Shown one piece after another: positions 55,643-64,000 of a stretch of 64,000 nt of DNA (the stretch's first letter is position 1; the number at the start of each line of letters is the position of its first letter). The DNA is from an uncultured Aquimarina sp. (GTDB lineage Bacteria > Bacteroidota > Bacteroidia > Flavobacteriales > Flavobacteriaceae), in assembly GCA_947495425.1 (NCBI GenBank), contig CANLYR010000013.1, positions 1 to 64,000 on the forward strand, read 5' to 3'. The position numbers and the translations under genes were made by a program. A model generated the notes under the pieces. It searched no databases. It saw only the letters and a program-made list of their open reading frames with translations, and was not told the DNA's origin.

Positions 55643-56515
55643 ATGACATTAGAAAACTGGAAGAACTCTGGTTCATATTTTGAGTATAAAGATCGCTATC
55701 CAGTATTTTTTAAGGAAGATGGAGAGGGATCACCTTTGATTCTCGTGCATGGTTTTCCAACATCATCTTGGGATTGGGGTAAAATTTGGAGTTCTCTTAT
55801 ACAGAAATACAAAGTATATACAATTGATATGATAGGGTATGGGTTTTCTTCAAAACCTACACGTTTTAAATACACAATTGCTGCACAGGTAGATCTATGG
55901 GAAGCTTTTTTGAAAAGTAGAAACATGTATTCTTTTCATATTCTTGCTCATGATTATGGTGATACTGTAGTTCAGGAAATGTTAGCAAGATATAAAGAAA
56001 ATTCAGCAGATATATTCAGAATTAGATCAGTTTGCTTTTTAAATGGAGGGTTGTTTCCTGAAACAAATTTTCCTACCCGTACGCAAAGAATACTATTGAC
56101 ACCTTTTGGTGGCCTACTTAAGCATTTTATGGGTAGAGATACGCTAGCTAAGAATTTTAGAAAAATTTTTGGACCTTATACACAGGCAAATGATCAGGAG
56201 ATTGATGAATTTTGGGAAATTATAGATTACAATGCAGGCAAAAATGTGATTCCTAAACTTATTAAATACCTTACAGAAAGAGATACCTATAAGATGCGAT
56301 GGCGAGAAGCATTACAATATACTGATATTCCTAAACGATTAATCAATGGGGGATATGATCCGATTTCAGGAAAGCATATGGCAACTTTTTATAAAGAAAT
56401 AATACCTAATGCTGATGTTGTTATTTTAGAAACAATTGGCCATTATCCACAAGTCGAAGCTTCTGATGAGGTTTTGACTCACTACTATGCTTTTAGAAAT
56501 CAGTTTACATCATAA
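55643..56515 (+). CDS. alpha/beta hydrolase (haloalkane dehalogenase/epoxide hydrolase group)
   Basis: The ATG at 55643 gives 290 residues; the TTG at 55628 overlaps the preceding gene and is less likely. The fold marks are the oxyanion loop LVHGFPTSSWDWGKIW, the nucleophile strand LAHDYGDTVVQE (Asp in HDYGD), and the His near the end (IGHYPQVE). An Asp nucleophile fits the dehalogenase/epoxide hydrolase branch. It is coupled with the Mpo1-like gene, suggesting a lipid-derived substrate. Confidence 0.85.
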   Translation: MTLENWKNSGSYFEYKDRYPVFFKEDGEGSPLILVHGFPTSSWDWGKIWSSLIQKYKVYTIDMIGYGFSSKPTRFKYTIAAQVDLWEAFLKSRNMYSFHILAHDYGDTVVQEMLARYKENSADIFRIRSVCFLNGGLFPETNFPTRTQRILLTPFGGLLKHFMGRDTLAKNFRKIFGPYTQANDQEIDEFWEIIDYNAGKNVIPKLIKYLTERDTYKMRWREALQYTDIPKRLINGGYDPISGKHMATFYKEIIPNADVVILETIGHYPQVEASDEVLTHYYAFRNQFTS

Positions 56516-56554
56516 ATATTTGATTATTAATTACTTATATCTTTAGCTTAATAG

Positions 56555-59068
56555 TTACATTTCTTTGCTAAAGAAAATAGCGTTCATTAAAAGTTTATTA
56601 GTCCCGTACCAGAATGCTCTAAAGTTTGTGTTATCTGTAAATAGAATTACGTTTCCTTTGCCCATATCATTATGTCTAAAAGGTACTGTACTTGATAATG
56701 AATCTAGATTTTTTTTACTGATATATCCACTTAGCAATGGTTTTTCGGTATATTGTATTGGGTTGTTATAGCTTTGTTTGTGTGGTTTTATAAATAAAGC
56801 TGTGTTTCTAAATAATGAAATTTTATCATTCTTATATCCAAAATTAACGGGATGAGAACGATCAATTTTAGCTTCAAAAATGGCACCACCAATAACTTGT
56901 GCACCAGAAAATTTTCGTTTTTGTTCAAAAGATATGTTTTTAGCGTCATGTTCTGGTTTTGCAAATTCAATTTTCATAAACTCATGGTCTGAAAAGAATT
57001 GTGCTGCATTTCTGTATCCTATTAAGGTGCCCCCATTGCGAATCCATGTCTTAAGTTTTTCAGATTTATCTTTATCAAAAACAGCTTCTCTTTGGTTTGG
57101 GAGTATAATGTGTGTGTATTTTGAAAAGTCAATCCTATTAAAATTTTCAACGTTCAACTTTGTTATCGGCACGTCATAGCGTTGATCCATTAAGTGCCAT
57201 ATTTCGCCTGCATCATATGATGTAGTGCCGGCACCAGTAAATAATCCTATTCTAGGCAGGGATAATGTTCGAAATTGATTACTACCTAGGTCAATTCCTT
57301 TGGTAAGTCCGGTAGATACCCCATTGATATCGATATGGTTTTCTGAAGCAACTTTTTGAAGAAAGGTATGTAGTTGTTGACTGTTTAATTTTTGATTCTG
57401 AACAGGAATTAAAATAGTTCCATAATCATAATCTTTATTCTCCAAAGAAAACGAATTCATACCCACTTTTGCTCGTACTCCTTTTGCTAATATTTGATAG
57501 AGTGCTCTTGGGCTATAATATTCGTGCCATTGCATTACATAGGCATAGTTGCTTTGATTTATAGTGCTTGGAGTTCTTTGTTTCAAATCCAGTACTTCAG
57601 TCCCTAGATTAGATGTTGCGATCTTATCTGTATAATCTAGATTAAATGCCAGAGGAAATGACCATGCAGATATATCATAAAATAGACTGTCTTCAAAGCT
57701 TGTTCTTTTCTCAAAAATTGCATTAATAAGTCTTTTTTGACGCTGGTTTCTAGGTACTACATAGCTATATCCTTTTTTGAACACCTTATTTCCAGAAGTA
57801 ATATCTTGTTTGGGTTCATAGAGCTTTATTTGATGCCTTTTGAGTATTTCTGCCAAATGAAATGTTGAGGCAGCATCTTTTTGATTTCCAAATATGTATG
57901 CGTTTTGTGAAGCTTCTTTTCTTGCATTGTTATAAAAGCCACGTTTGTACTGTAGTAATTCTTCTCGCATAGATTTTGCGGCTTCCAGAGTAGAAAGTGC
58001 TGCAGTAAACTGATTTCGTATTGTAAAAGGAAATGTAAGTATTCCATTTGCTGTCTGTTGGGCATGGCCTCGAGAACTTCCTTGTTCAAACAAAATACCG
58101 ATTCCTCCATTTATATCTGGAAAAGTAGATCCTTTACCATAATAAAAATCATCAAAATTTTCTTCTGTGTAGTATAATGAACCTATCTTATCTAATGCTT
58201 TAACATGATAAGTAGCAATTTTTTTAGTTAGTTCTTGGTTTAGTTTTGGTGTAAGTGGGTGTGTTCTTGATTGTACTCCTGGCTGAAAAAAGAAGGTACT
58301 ATTCGGCCCCATCTCATGGTGATCTGTAAGGATATTTGGATACCACTGATGAAAAGTTTTAATCCGAGCTCTAGATTCTGGTAACTGTACTGGTAGCCAA
58401 TCACGATTCATATCAAACCAATAATGATTTGTTCTTCCTCCCGGCCATACTTCGCTATATTCTCGGTCTTGTGGATCTGTACTTATGTTTTTACTTTTAT
58501 TGGTATTTGCCCAATATGCAAAACGCTGCAAGCCATCCGGATTTAATGAAGGGTCTAGTAAAATAACGGTGTTCTCTAATGAATCATCTATTTCTTTACC
58601 TTGGGCTGCAGCAAGATGGTAAGCAGCAACTAAAGCAGCATTAGAACCACTAGGCTCATTTCCATGAATAGAAAATCCTTGATATACAACAACGGGTAGG
58701 CCCTCTAATTGCATTGCCTCAGCTCCTTTTTCGGTAAGTTGTACATGTTTTTCTCTTATTTCCTTAAGGTTTTGGTGATTTTTTTCTGAAGTAATCGTTA
58801 GTAATAGTATAGGTCTATCTTCAAAAGTTTTTCCTCTATTTTCAATTGTTATTCTAGGAGAAACCTTTGCAAGCTCCATCATATAACTAACCAATTTGTC
58901 GTGGGTGACATGCCATTTTCCTGGGATAAACCCTATAACACTTTGTGGTGTTGGTATTTCAGGATTATAGGTTGTATTTTTAGGGAGGTAATATTCTAGG
59001 GAGAGACTGTTTTGAGCGGTAGACAGAATGCTGATGAGCGTTAAAGTAATAGTAAAGATATATTTCAT
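56555..59068 (-). CDS. large M14 zinc carboxypeptidase
   Basis: The ATG at 59068 (MKYIFTITLT) gives 837 residues with a signal peptide; a longer frame to 59167 would run through a terminator and is unlikely. The M14 zinc site begins H135-G-N-E138 (HxxE), with the substrate Arg in NPDGLQRFAYW and a DHHEMG loop. A long C-terminal part includes a glutamine-amidotransferase-like domain (IGLFTGAGTTSYDAGE, GGTLIGYRNA). It digests peptides in the periplasm or outside. Confidence 0.9.
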   Translation of the reverse strand: MKYIFTITLTLISILSTAQNSLSLEYYLPKNTTYNPEIPTPQSVIGFIPGKWHVTHDKLVSYMMELAKVSPRITIENRGKTFEDRPILLLTITSEKNHQNLKEIREKHVQLTEKGAEAMQLEGLPVVVYQGFSIHGNEPSGSNAALVAAYHLAAAQGKEIDDSLENTVILLDPSLNPDGLQRFAYWANTNKSKNISTDPQDREYSEVWPGGRTNHYWFDMNRDWLPVQLPESRARIKTFHQWYPNILTDHHEMGPNSTFFFQPGVQSRTHPLTPKLNQELTKKIATYHVKALDKIGSLYYTEENFDDFYYGKGSTFPDINGGIGILFEQGSSRGHAQQTANGILTFPFTIRNQFTAALSTLEAAKSMREELLQYKRGFYNNARKEASQNAYIFGNQKDAASTFHLAEILKRHQIKLYEPKQDITSGNKVFKKGYSYVVPRNQRQKRLINAIFEKRTSFEDSLFYDISAWSFPLAFNLDYTDKIATSNLGTEVLDLKQRTPSTINQSNYAYVMQWHEYYSPRALYQILAKGVRAKVGMNSFSLENKDYDYGTILIPVQNQKLNSQQLHTFLQKVASENHIDINGVSTGLTKGIDLGSNQFRTLSLPRIGLFTGAGTTSYDAGEIWHLMDQRYDVPITKLNVENFNRIDFSKYTHIILPNQREAVFDKDKSEKLKTWIRNGGTLIGYRNAAQFFSDHEFMKIEFAKPEHDAKNISFEQKRKFSGAQVIGGAIFEAKIDRSHPVNFGYKNDKISLFRNTALFIKPHKQSYNNPIQYTEKPLLSGYISKKNLDSLSSTVPFRHNDMGKGNVILFTDNTNFRAFWYGTNKLLMNAIFFSKEM

Positions 59069-59101
59069 TGAGTAATTCTTTTTGATGTGTGAATATAAAA
59101 A

Positions 59102-59129
59102 AAACCGCTTCAGACAATGAAGCGGTTTG
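59102..59129 (-). terminator. rho-independent terminator after the PUR-domain gene
   Basis: AAACCGCTTCA (59102-59112) pairs with TGAAGCGGTTT (59118-59128); the minus strand continues into a long T-run. It separates the PUR gene from the peptidase gene. Confidence 0.85.
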
Positions 59130-59153
59130 CATAACTTTAACGTAATAGTTATT

Positions 59154-59546
59154 TTATATATCGTCAAAACTTACATCTGTAAAGCTTTCTGTAGATGCAG
59201 GTACTTCGTCTTTGGTTTTCTCTTCAGTCGAATTGTTATCATAAGACTTTTGATAGTCTTTTTGGTGTCTTTCACTAATTACTTCTTCACCTTTTTCTTC
59301 AACAATATAATCCGTCATTTCATTTAAAATCTCAGTAAAACCAACAAAGTCTTCTTTGTAAAGATAAATCTTATGTTTCTTGTAATGAAACGATCCATCA
59401 TCATTGGTGAACTTCTTGCTCTCTGTTATTGTTAAATAGTAATCCCCAGCTTTTGTAGCTCTCACATCAAAGAAATATGTTCTTCTTCCTGCGCGTAAAA
59501 CTTTTGAGAAAATTTCTTCTTTCTCCATCATTTCATTATCACTCAT
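59154..59546 (-). CDS. DUF3276 / PUR-domain nucleic-acid-binding protein
   Basis: The 130-residue protein has the PUR fold seen in DUF3276: IFSKVLRAGRRTYFFDVRATKAGDYYLTITESKKF (in pieces), then HYKKHKIYLYKEDF. A charged, unordered C-terminal tail follows from about residue 85. PUR-domain proteins bind single-stranded DNA or RNA. It is a single gene with its own terminator. Confidence 0.9.
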   Translation of the reverse strand: MSDNEMMEKEEIFSKVLRAGRRTYFFDVRATKAGDYYLTITESKKFTNDDGSFHYKKHKIYLYKEDFVGFTEILNEMTDYIVEEKGEEVISERHQKDYQKSYDNNSTEEKTKDEVPASTESFTDVSFDDI

Positions 59547-59625
59547 AATACTTATTTCTTAAATTAATTAATATGCTATGATGGAATCAAAAATCCAAAA
59601 AAAATGTTAACCGCACAAAAAAAAC

Positions 59626-61383
59626 TCAAATTTCTTTTTCGCTAAGTTGTTTTAAATAGAGTTCTTTGTAATACCCAGAAGAGTTTATTAGTTGATTATG
59701 AGTACCTTGCTGGGTTATTTGACCGTCTCCCAGAACGATGATTTTATCAGCATTTTTAACCGTAGAAACTCTATGACTAACGATAAATGTAGTTTTTTCT
59801 TTAGAAATTTTTCTTAAATTTTGCATTATTTCTTCTTCAGTTTCGGTATCTACAGCAGATAAACAATCATCAAAAAGAAGAATAACGGGATCCTTAATTA
59901 TTGCTCGTGCAATAGAAACTCTTTGTTTTTGACCACCAGAAAGCGTGATACCTCGTTCTCCTAAAATCGTATTATATCCTTTACTAAAACCTATAATGTT
60001 ATCGTGTACTGCTGCATTTTTAGCAGCTTCATATACTTCTTCGTCTGTAGCCTTTTCTTTTCCAAACTTAATATTGTTCTTGATAGAATCACTGAATAAA
60101 AAGGCATCCTGAGGGACGTAACCAATGGATTCTCTTAGGTTTGTTAGGTTTAGATTTCTTATTGGAGTGCCATCAATACAAATTTCTCCAGAAGAAGCAT
60201 CGTACAATCGTCCTATCAGATCTAATATTGTTGATTTTCCAGAACCTGTTTTTCCTACTATCCCAATAGTTTCGCCACTATGCACCTCAAAACTGATGTC
60301 TTGTAAAGCTGTGATATTAGTGTCATCATAGGTGAATGAAACATTATTAAAACTAATACCTCCCTTAATTGAAGTCTTTTGGACTGTAGTATTGGTAATT
60401 TCTGGTTCTTGACTAAGAAATTCATTAATCCTTACTTGTGAGGCTTCGGCTTGCTGTATTATCGAACTCACCCATCCCACAGTAGCTACTGGCCAGGTTA
60501 GCATATTCACGAAAATTATAAACTCTACAATAACTCCTAAATCTTGTATGGTGCCGTCTAAAAATTGTTTTCCCCCAATGTAAATAACCAGAATATTGCT
60601 AAAACCAATCAATAAAACCATTAATGGAAAAAACAATGCCTGTACTTTGGCCAGGTCTAAATTTTTATCCTTACTCGTATTTGATAAGTTTGTAAAGCCT
60701 TCTTGCGTATGAGGTTCAATCCCATATGCCTTTATTACAGAAATACCACTAAAAGATTCCTGAGTGAAGGTAGTTAGTTTTGATAGAAATTCTTGTACAA
60801 TAGTACTTCGCTTGTGTATGGCAACACTAAGTTTGTAAATTGATACCGATAGTATGGGTAAAGGAGCTACCGTATATAATGTAAGTTCTGGAGCTATACT
60901 GATCATGTATCCAATAACAACAATGAATAAGGTAATGGTGTTTACACTATACATAATTGCAGGCCCTACATACATTCGTACCTTGGATACATCTTCACTA
61001 ATGCGATTCATTAGATCACCAGTTCTGTTTTTCTTATAAAAATTGAGTGATAATTTTTCATAGTGTTGAAAAACCTCATTTTTTAGATCAAATTCTATAA
61101 ATCTAGATACAACAATAAACGTTTGGCGCATTAAGAACGTAAAGAAAGCAGAGATAAGAACAGCCCCTATAATTAGTAGGATATTGATAATAAGACCATT
61201 TTTTACTTCGGCAATATCTGTAATTTCATTATTAATATATTGTTCTACGACATCTACAGAATCCCCAACTATTGTAGGAACTAACGTAGAAAAAATCCTT
61301 GCAATTATTGTGATGATTAGACCAACGATAAGCCTTAGTTTATATTTTAAAAAATATTTGTTTAGGTGGCGTAATGCACGCAT
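59626..61383 (-). CDS. ABC transporter, fused permease and ATPase (MsbA/MdlB-like)
   Basis: The 585-residue half-transporter has six membrane helices (about 20-310) and a C-terminal ATPase. The ATPase has Walker A GIVGKTGSGKST, signature LSGGQKQRVSIARA, Walker B VILLFDDCLSAVD and switch His in FIVSHRVST. It probably works as a homodimer exporting a lipid or drug. The substrate is not evident. It is divergent from the dehydrogenase gene. Confidence 0.93.
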   Translation of the reverse strand: MRALRHLNKYFLKYKLRLIVGLIITIIARIFSTLVPTIVGDSVDVVEQYINNEITDIAEVKNGLIINILLIIGAVLISAFFTFLMRQTFIVVSRFIEFDLKNEVFQHYEKLSLNFYKKNRTGDLMNRISEDVSKVRMYVGPAIMYSVNTITLFIVVIGYMISIAPELTLYTVAPLPILSVSIYKLSVAIHKRSTIVQEFLSKLTTFTQESFSGISVIKAYGIEPHTQEGFTNLSNTSKDKNLDLAKVQALFFPLMVLLIGFSNILVIYIGGKQFLDGTIQDLGVIVEFIIFVNMLTWPVATVGWVSSIIQQAEASQVRINEFLSQEPEITNTTVQKTSIKGGISFNNVSFTYDDTNITALQDISFEVHSGETIGIVGKTGSGKSTILDLIGRLYDASSGEICIDGTPIRNLNLTNLRESIGYVPQDAFLFSDSIKNNIKFGKEKATDEEVYEAAKNAAVHDNIIGFSKGYNTILGERGITLSGGQKQRVSIARAIIKDPVILLFDDCLSAVDTETEEEIMQNLRKISKEKTTFIVSHRVSTVKNADKIIVLGDGQITQQGTHNQLINSSGYYKELYLKQLSEKEI

Positions 61384-61526
61384 AGAAAAGTATGTTTAAG
61401 AAACTATTTATTAATAAATTCGTAAAATTTAGTAGCTTTAAGTTTTAAATTCATAAAAATAGGTTATTTTAGCGACCTGATTTTGAGTATAATATAATTT
61501 ATAATTTTTTAAATTTTTCCATAACT

Positions 61527-62642
61527 ATGACAACCGAAGTGCTTACTGTAAACCAATTAAAAAAAGAAGCTCCAGTTTTTGGGCAATTGTCTTTTAATGA
61601 TCATGAACAAATTGTTTTTTGCCAAGACAAAGATACAGGATTGAAGGCAATAATTGGCGTGCATAACACAATTTTAGGACCTGCTTTGGGTGGAACCAGA
61701 ATGTATGACTACAAAACAGAATTTGATGCTTTGAATGATGTGCTCAGATTGTCTAGGGGGATGACTTATAAAGCTGCAATCACCGGTCTCAATTTAGGAG
61801 GAGGAAAAGCCGTCATTATTGGAGATCCTAAAAAGATTAAAACTCCTGAGTTAATGAAACGTTTCGGGAAATTTGTACATACACTTGGGGGGAAATATTA
61901 TACTGCCGAAGATGTGGGTATGGAAACATCAGATATGGACACGGTAAGAGAAGTAACTCCATACGTTACTGGTATATCAGAATCAAAAGGAGGTGCAGGA
62001 AACCCTTCACCAGTTACTGCATATGGTGTATATATGGGGATGAAAGCAGCTACCAAATTTGCCTATGGAAATGATGATTTAAACGGAAAAAAAGTTTTAG
62101 TACAGGGGATTGGTCACGTAGGAGAGGAACTCGTTCGATTAACCTCTAAAGAAGGGGCAAAAATTGTAATTAGTGACATCAACCAAGAAAGACTGGCAGA
62201 AGTAAGCAAAAAATATGGAGTTGATATCTATCGAGGAGATAATCTGTATGATGAGACAGCCGATATCTATGCGCCTTGTGCCCTTGGTGCTACCGTAAAT
62301 GATGAAACAATCAATAGATTAAAAGTAAAAGTTATAGCAGGTGCCGCAAACAATCAGTTAGCCGATGAAGCTATGCATGGTACTTTATTACAGAAAAAAG
62401 GAATAGTATATGCACCTGACTTTTTAATTAATGCGGGAGGTATAATAAATGTATATGCTGAAATAGAAGGATATGGTAGAGATCAGATCAATGCCAAAAC
62501 CGAAAATATTTACAACACTACTCTAGATATATTACATAAAGCCAAAGCTACTAATATGACAACTAATGCAGCGGCACTAAGTATTGCAGAAGATAGAATT
62601 GCGGCTAAAAAAATATGCAGTAATTTTAATATAAAAAAATAA
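61527..62642 (+). CDS. Glu/Leu/Phe/Val dehydrogenase (leucine dehydrogenase type)
   Basis: The 371-residue protein has the catalytic region GPALGGTRMYDY and GLNLGGGKAVI (Lys82 and Lys94). The NAD-binding fold has VLVQGIGHVGEELVRL. It deaminates branched-chain or related amino acids to 2-oxo acids. The substrate is not settled from sequence; the length matches leucine dehydrogenase. It is followed by a strong hairpin. Confidence 0.9.
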   Translation: MTTEVLTVNQLKKEAPVFGQLSFNDHEQIVFCQDKDTGLKAIIGVHNTILGPALGGTRMYDYKTEFDALNDVLRLSRGMTYKAAITGLNLGGGKAVIIGDPKKIKTPELMKRFGKFVHTLGGKYYTAEDVGMETSDMDTVREVTPYVTGISESKGGAGNPSPVTAYGVYMGMKAATKFAYGNDDLNGKKVLVQGIGHVGEELVRLTSKEGAKIVISDINQERLAEVSKKYGVDIYRGDNLYDETADIYAPCALGATVNDETINRLKVKVIAGAANNQLADEAMHGTLLQKKGIVYAPDFLINAGGIINVYAEIEGYGRDQINAKTENIYNTTLDILHKAKATNMTTNAAALSIAEDRIAAKKICSNFNIKK

Positions 62643-62693
62643 ATGGTTGACGATAAAAAAAGATTTTTAGCGTAGCTAGATTAAAAATAATAG

Positions 62694-62701
62694 TATTTTT
62701 G
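62694..62701 (+). promoter_or_regulatory. TAnnTTTG -7 box ahead of nusB
   Basis: TATTTTTG fits the consensus, but the expected transcription start would fall inside the hairpin at 62703-62730. Confidence 0.5.
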
Positions 62702-62702
62702 C

Positions 62703-62737
62703 AGAGCGAAAGTTAACATTCTTTCGCTCTATTTTTT
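62703..62737 (+). terminator. terminator between the dehydrogenase and nusB
   Basis: AGAGCGAAAG (62703-62712) pairs perfectly with CTTTCGCTCT (62721-62730), then ATTTTTTAAT. It ends the dehydrogenase transcript; it may also attenuate nusB because the nusB -7 box lies directly before it. Confidence 0.85.
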
Positions 62738-62763
62738 AATATAAAGTTCTTTGTAATTATTCT

Positions 62764-63708
62764 ATGTTAACCAGAAGACATATTAGAGTAAAAGTTATGC
62801 AGTCACTCTATTCAATAGCGCAGACGCAAAATGACAACCTAGATAAAGAAGGGAAATTTCTTCTTTACAGTATTGATCAGATGTACGATTTATTTATTAT
62901 AAATCTTCAACTTCTGGTGGAAATTAGAAAACATGCCGCTGATTATTTAAAAAAAAGCCAAAAAAAACACCTGGCTACTTCAGAAGAGAAAAATCCAAAC
63001 ACCAAATTTGTTGCTAACGAAGTTTTACTATTGCTAGAAAACAACATACAACTCAAAGAAGAAATAGATAGAAAAAAGCTTAACTGCTGGGAGTTGGATG
63101 ATGAGTATGTGAAAATTGTATGGAACGAGATTAAGGAAAGTGAACGCTACACAGACTACATGAGTACTAGTCATAGTACTTTTAAAGAAGATAAAGATTT
63201 TCTACTTGATATCTTTAAGGAAATTATTGCACCCAATGATAAACTTTATGAATATTTTGAAGATAAAAGGCTTACGTGGATTGATGATTTACCACTAGTA
63301 AATACTGCGCTCATTAAAATGTTTCGTAAGATCAAATCTTCTCATGATGAGTATATGGTATTGCCTAAGCTATATAAAGATATTGATGATAAAAAATTCG
63401 CTACAGATATCTTAAAAAAAACAGTACTTAATGGAGCAGATTTTGCTAAAGAGATTGATGGCAAAACTCCAAATTGGGATAAGGATCGTATTGCAGAATT
63501 GGATAAAGCTATCATTAAAATGGCAATTTGTGAGTTTATAAAGTTTCCGTCTATACCCGTAAAAGTAACAATTAACGAATATTTAGAAATTGCAAAAGAA
63601 TATAGTACTCCTAAAAGTAGTATTTTTATCAATGGTATTTTGGATAAGATATCCAAGGAGTTTCACGAGAACGGTAAACTAAATAAAGTTGGTCGTGGGC
63701 TTATGTAA
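62764..63708 (+). CDS. nusB: transcription antitermination factor NusB, long form
   Basis: The 314-residue protein has a C-terminal NusB helical domain (about 185-300; WDKDRIAELDKAIIKMAICEF, VTINEYLEIAKEYS). An N-terminal extension of about 150 residues, itself starting with NusB-like RRHIRVKVMQSLYSIAQ, is normal for Bacteroidota. NusB joins NusE in rRNA antitermination complexes. The next gene, a DUF1573 lipoprotein, follows 49 bases later, as is usual in this phylum. Confidence 0.93.
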   Translation: MLTRRHIRVKVMQSLYSIAQTQNDNLDKEGKFLLYSIDQMYDLFIINLQLLVEIRKHAADYLKKSQKKHLATSEEKNPNTKFVANEVLLLLENNIQLKEEIDRKKLNCWELDDEYVKIVWNEIKESERYTDYMSTSHSTFKEDKDFLLDIFKEIIAPNDKLYEYFEDKRLTWIDDLPLVNTALIKMFRKIKSSHDEYMVLPKLYKDIDDKKFATDILKKTVLNGADFAKEIDGKTPNWDKDRIAELDKAIIKMAICEFIKFPSIPVKVTINEYLEIAKEYSTPKSSIFINGILDKISKEFHENGKLNKVGRGLM

Positions 63709-63757
63709 TCCAAAAAAAAATGTATTTTTAACCCTCAATTAATTAAAAACCCAAGTA

Positions 63758-64000
63758 ATGAAAAAAGGAATCTTGATTTTGGCGGGAATTTTTGCTATGA
63801 CATTTGTGTCTTGTAAAGATGATGCGACAAAAAAAGTAAAAGAAGAAAATGTAGAAATAGCTGCTGAGCGTGATGCAAACAATGCAGAATTTCCTGTAAT
63901 GGCTTTTGCAGAAACTGAGCACGATTTCGGAACTATTAATGAAGGAGATGTAGTAGAGCATAAATTTAGTTTTACGAATACAGGTAAAGCTCCTTTGGTA
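63758..64000 (+). CDS. DUF1573 lipoprotein, start only (cut by window end)
   Basis: The ATG at 63758 opens a frame to the window edge (81 residues). It has a lipoprotein signal (MTFVSCKDD). The DUF1573 start follows: FAETEHDFGTINEGDVVEHK, then FSFTNTGKAPLV. DUF1573 domains form a beta-sandwich of the cell surface. A yajC-coaE pair usually follows in Flavobacteria; this lies outside the window. Confidence 0.88.
   Translation, partial: MKKGILILAGIFAMTFVSCKDDATKKVKEENVEIAAERDANNAEFPVMAFAETEHDFGTINEGDVVEHKFSFTNTGKAPLV

Noticed and set aside
63342-63656. 104-codon minus-strand frame in nusB
   Set aside because: It is antisense to the conserved NusB domain.
1-64000. tRNA, rRNA, CRISPR arrays or prophage genes
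   Set aside because: No cloverleaf-like or rRNA-like sequence, no regular spaced repeats and no phage structural genes were seen by reading. A covariance or repeat search was not run.

Overview
The window is AT-rich, uses TAnnTTTG promoter boxes and lacks Shine-Dalgarno-led starts. It encodes SusC-like/OMP_b-brl outer-membrane proteins, DUF4369, DUF3276 (PUR) and DUF1573 proteins, a long NusB and a zinc-finger-less RecQ. Together these point to a marine member of the Bacteroidota, family Flavobacteriaceae (Aquimarina-like, though the genus is a guess). I see no rRNA, tRNA or CRISPR array.

Accessory region (1-7.7 kb). Small genes stand between repeats: an azoreductase with a Crp-type regulator, a DUF4365 protein, a class-C beta-lactamase-fold hydrolase, a barrel-like protein and several broken secreted proteins. 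Three copies of a defunct IS1182-type element (two complete at about 484 bp, one truncated) separate them, next to hairpin-rich boundary elements that give the region a cassette-like look. Three secreted-protein genes carry single-base frameshifts, while no such lesion was noticed in the following 56 kb.

Core and niche genes (7.7-37.4 kb). This part holds a DUF4369 lipoprotein, a DUF819 membrane protein, and an M61 peptidase / HAD phosphatase / alpha-beta hydrolase run. S1/P1 nuclease, AraC, two DoxX-type membrane proteins, AlkB and an astacin-type protease with a chitin-binding tail follow. Next come a DUF6503-like lipoprotein and a TonB-receptor-like barrel with a membrane-bound LuxR regulator. 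HtpG, a TetR-like protein paired with an ABC1/UbiB kinase, a FabH-like synthase, a second barrel protein, a sodium:solute symporter, MazEF and an ABC-F ATPase complete it.

Metal locus (37.7-43.1 kb). A small His/Cys-rich protein, a ZnuD-like TonB receptor, a DUF4625-like lipoprotein and an AztD-like beta-propeller lipoprotein lie on one strand. A perfect 9-3-9 palindrome precedes the receptor. I read this as a candidate zinc-acquisition locus under a Zur-type repressor.

Housekeeping block (43.6-64 kb). It contains lnt, pssA, the kdsD-tatC-AhpD-like-lptB operon and divergent recQ. Further on are a cyclophilin-FKBP fusion, a redoxin/GNAT pair, an Mpo1-like protein with an alpha/beta hydrolase, a large M14 carboxypeptidase, a PUR-domain protein, an ABC exporter, a leucine-type dehydrogenase, nusB and the start of a DUF1573 lipoprotein. 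These serve envelope biogenesis (Lnt, KdsD, LptB, PssA, TatC), protein folding and RNA/DNA metabolism.
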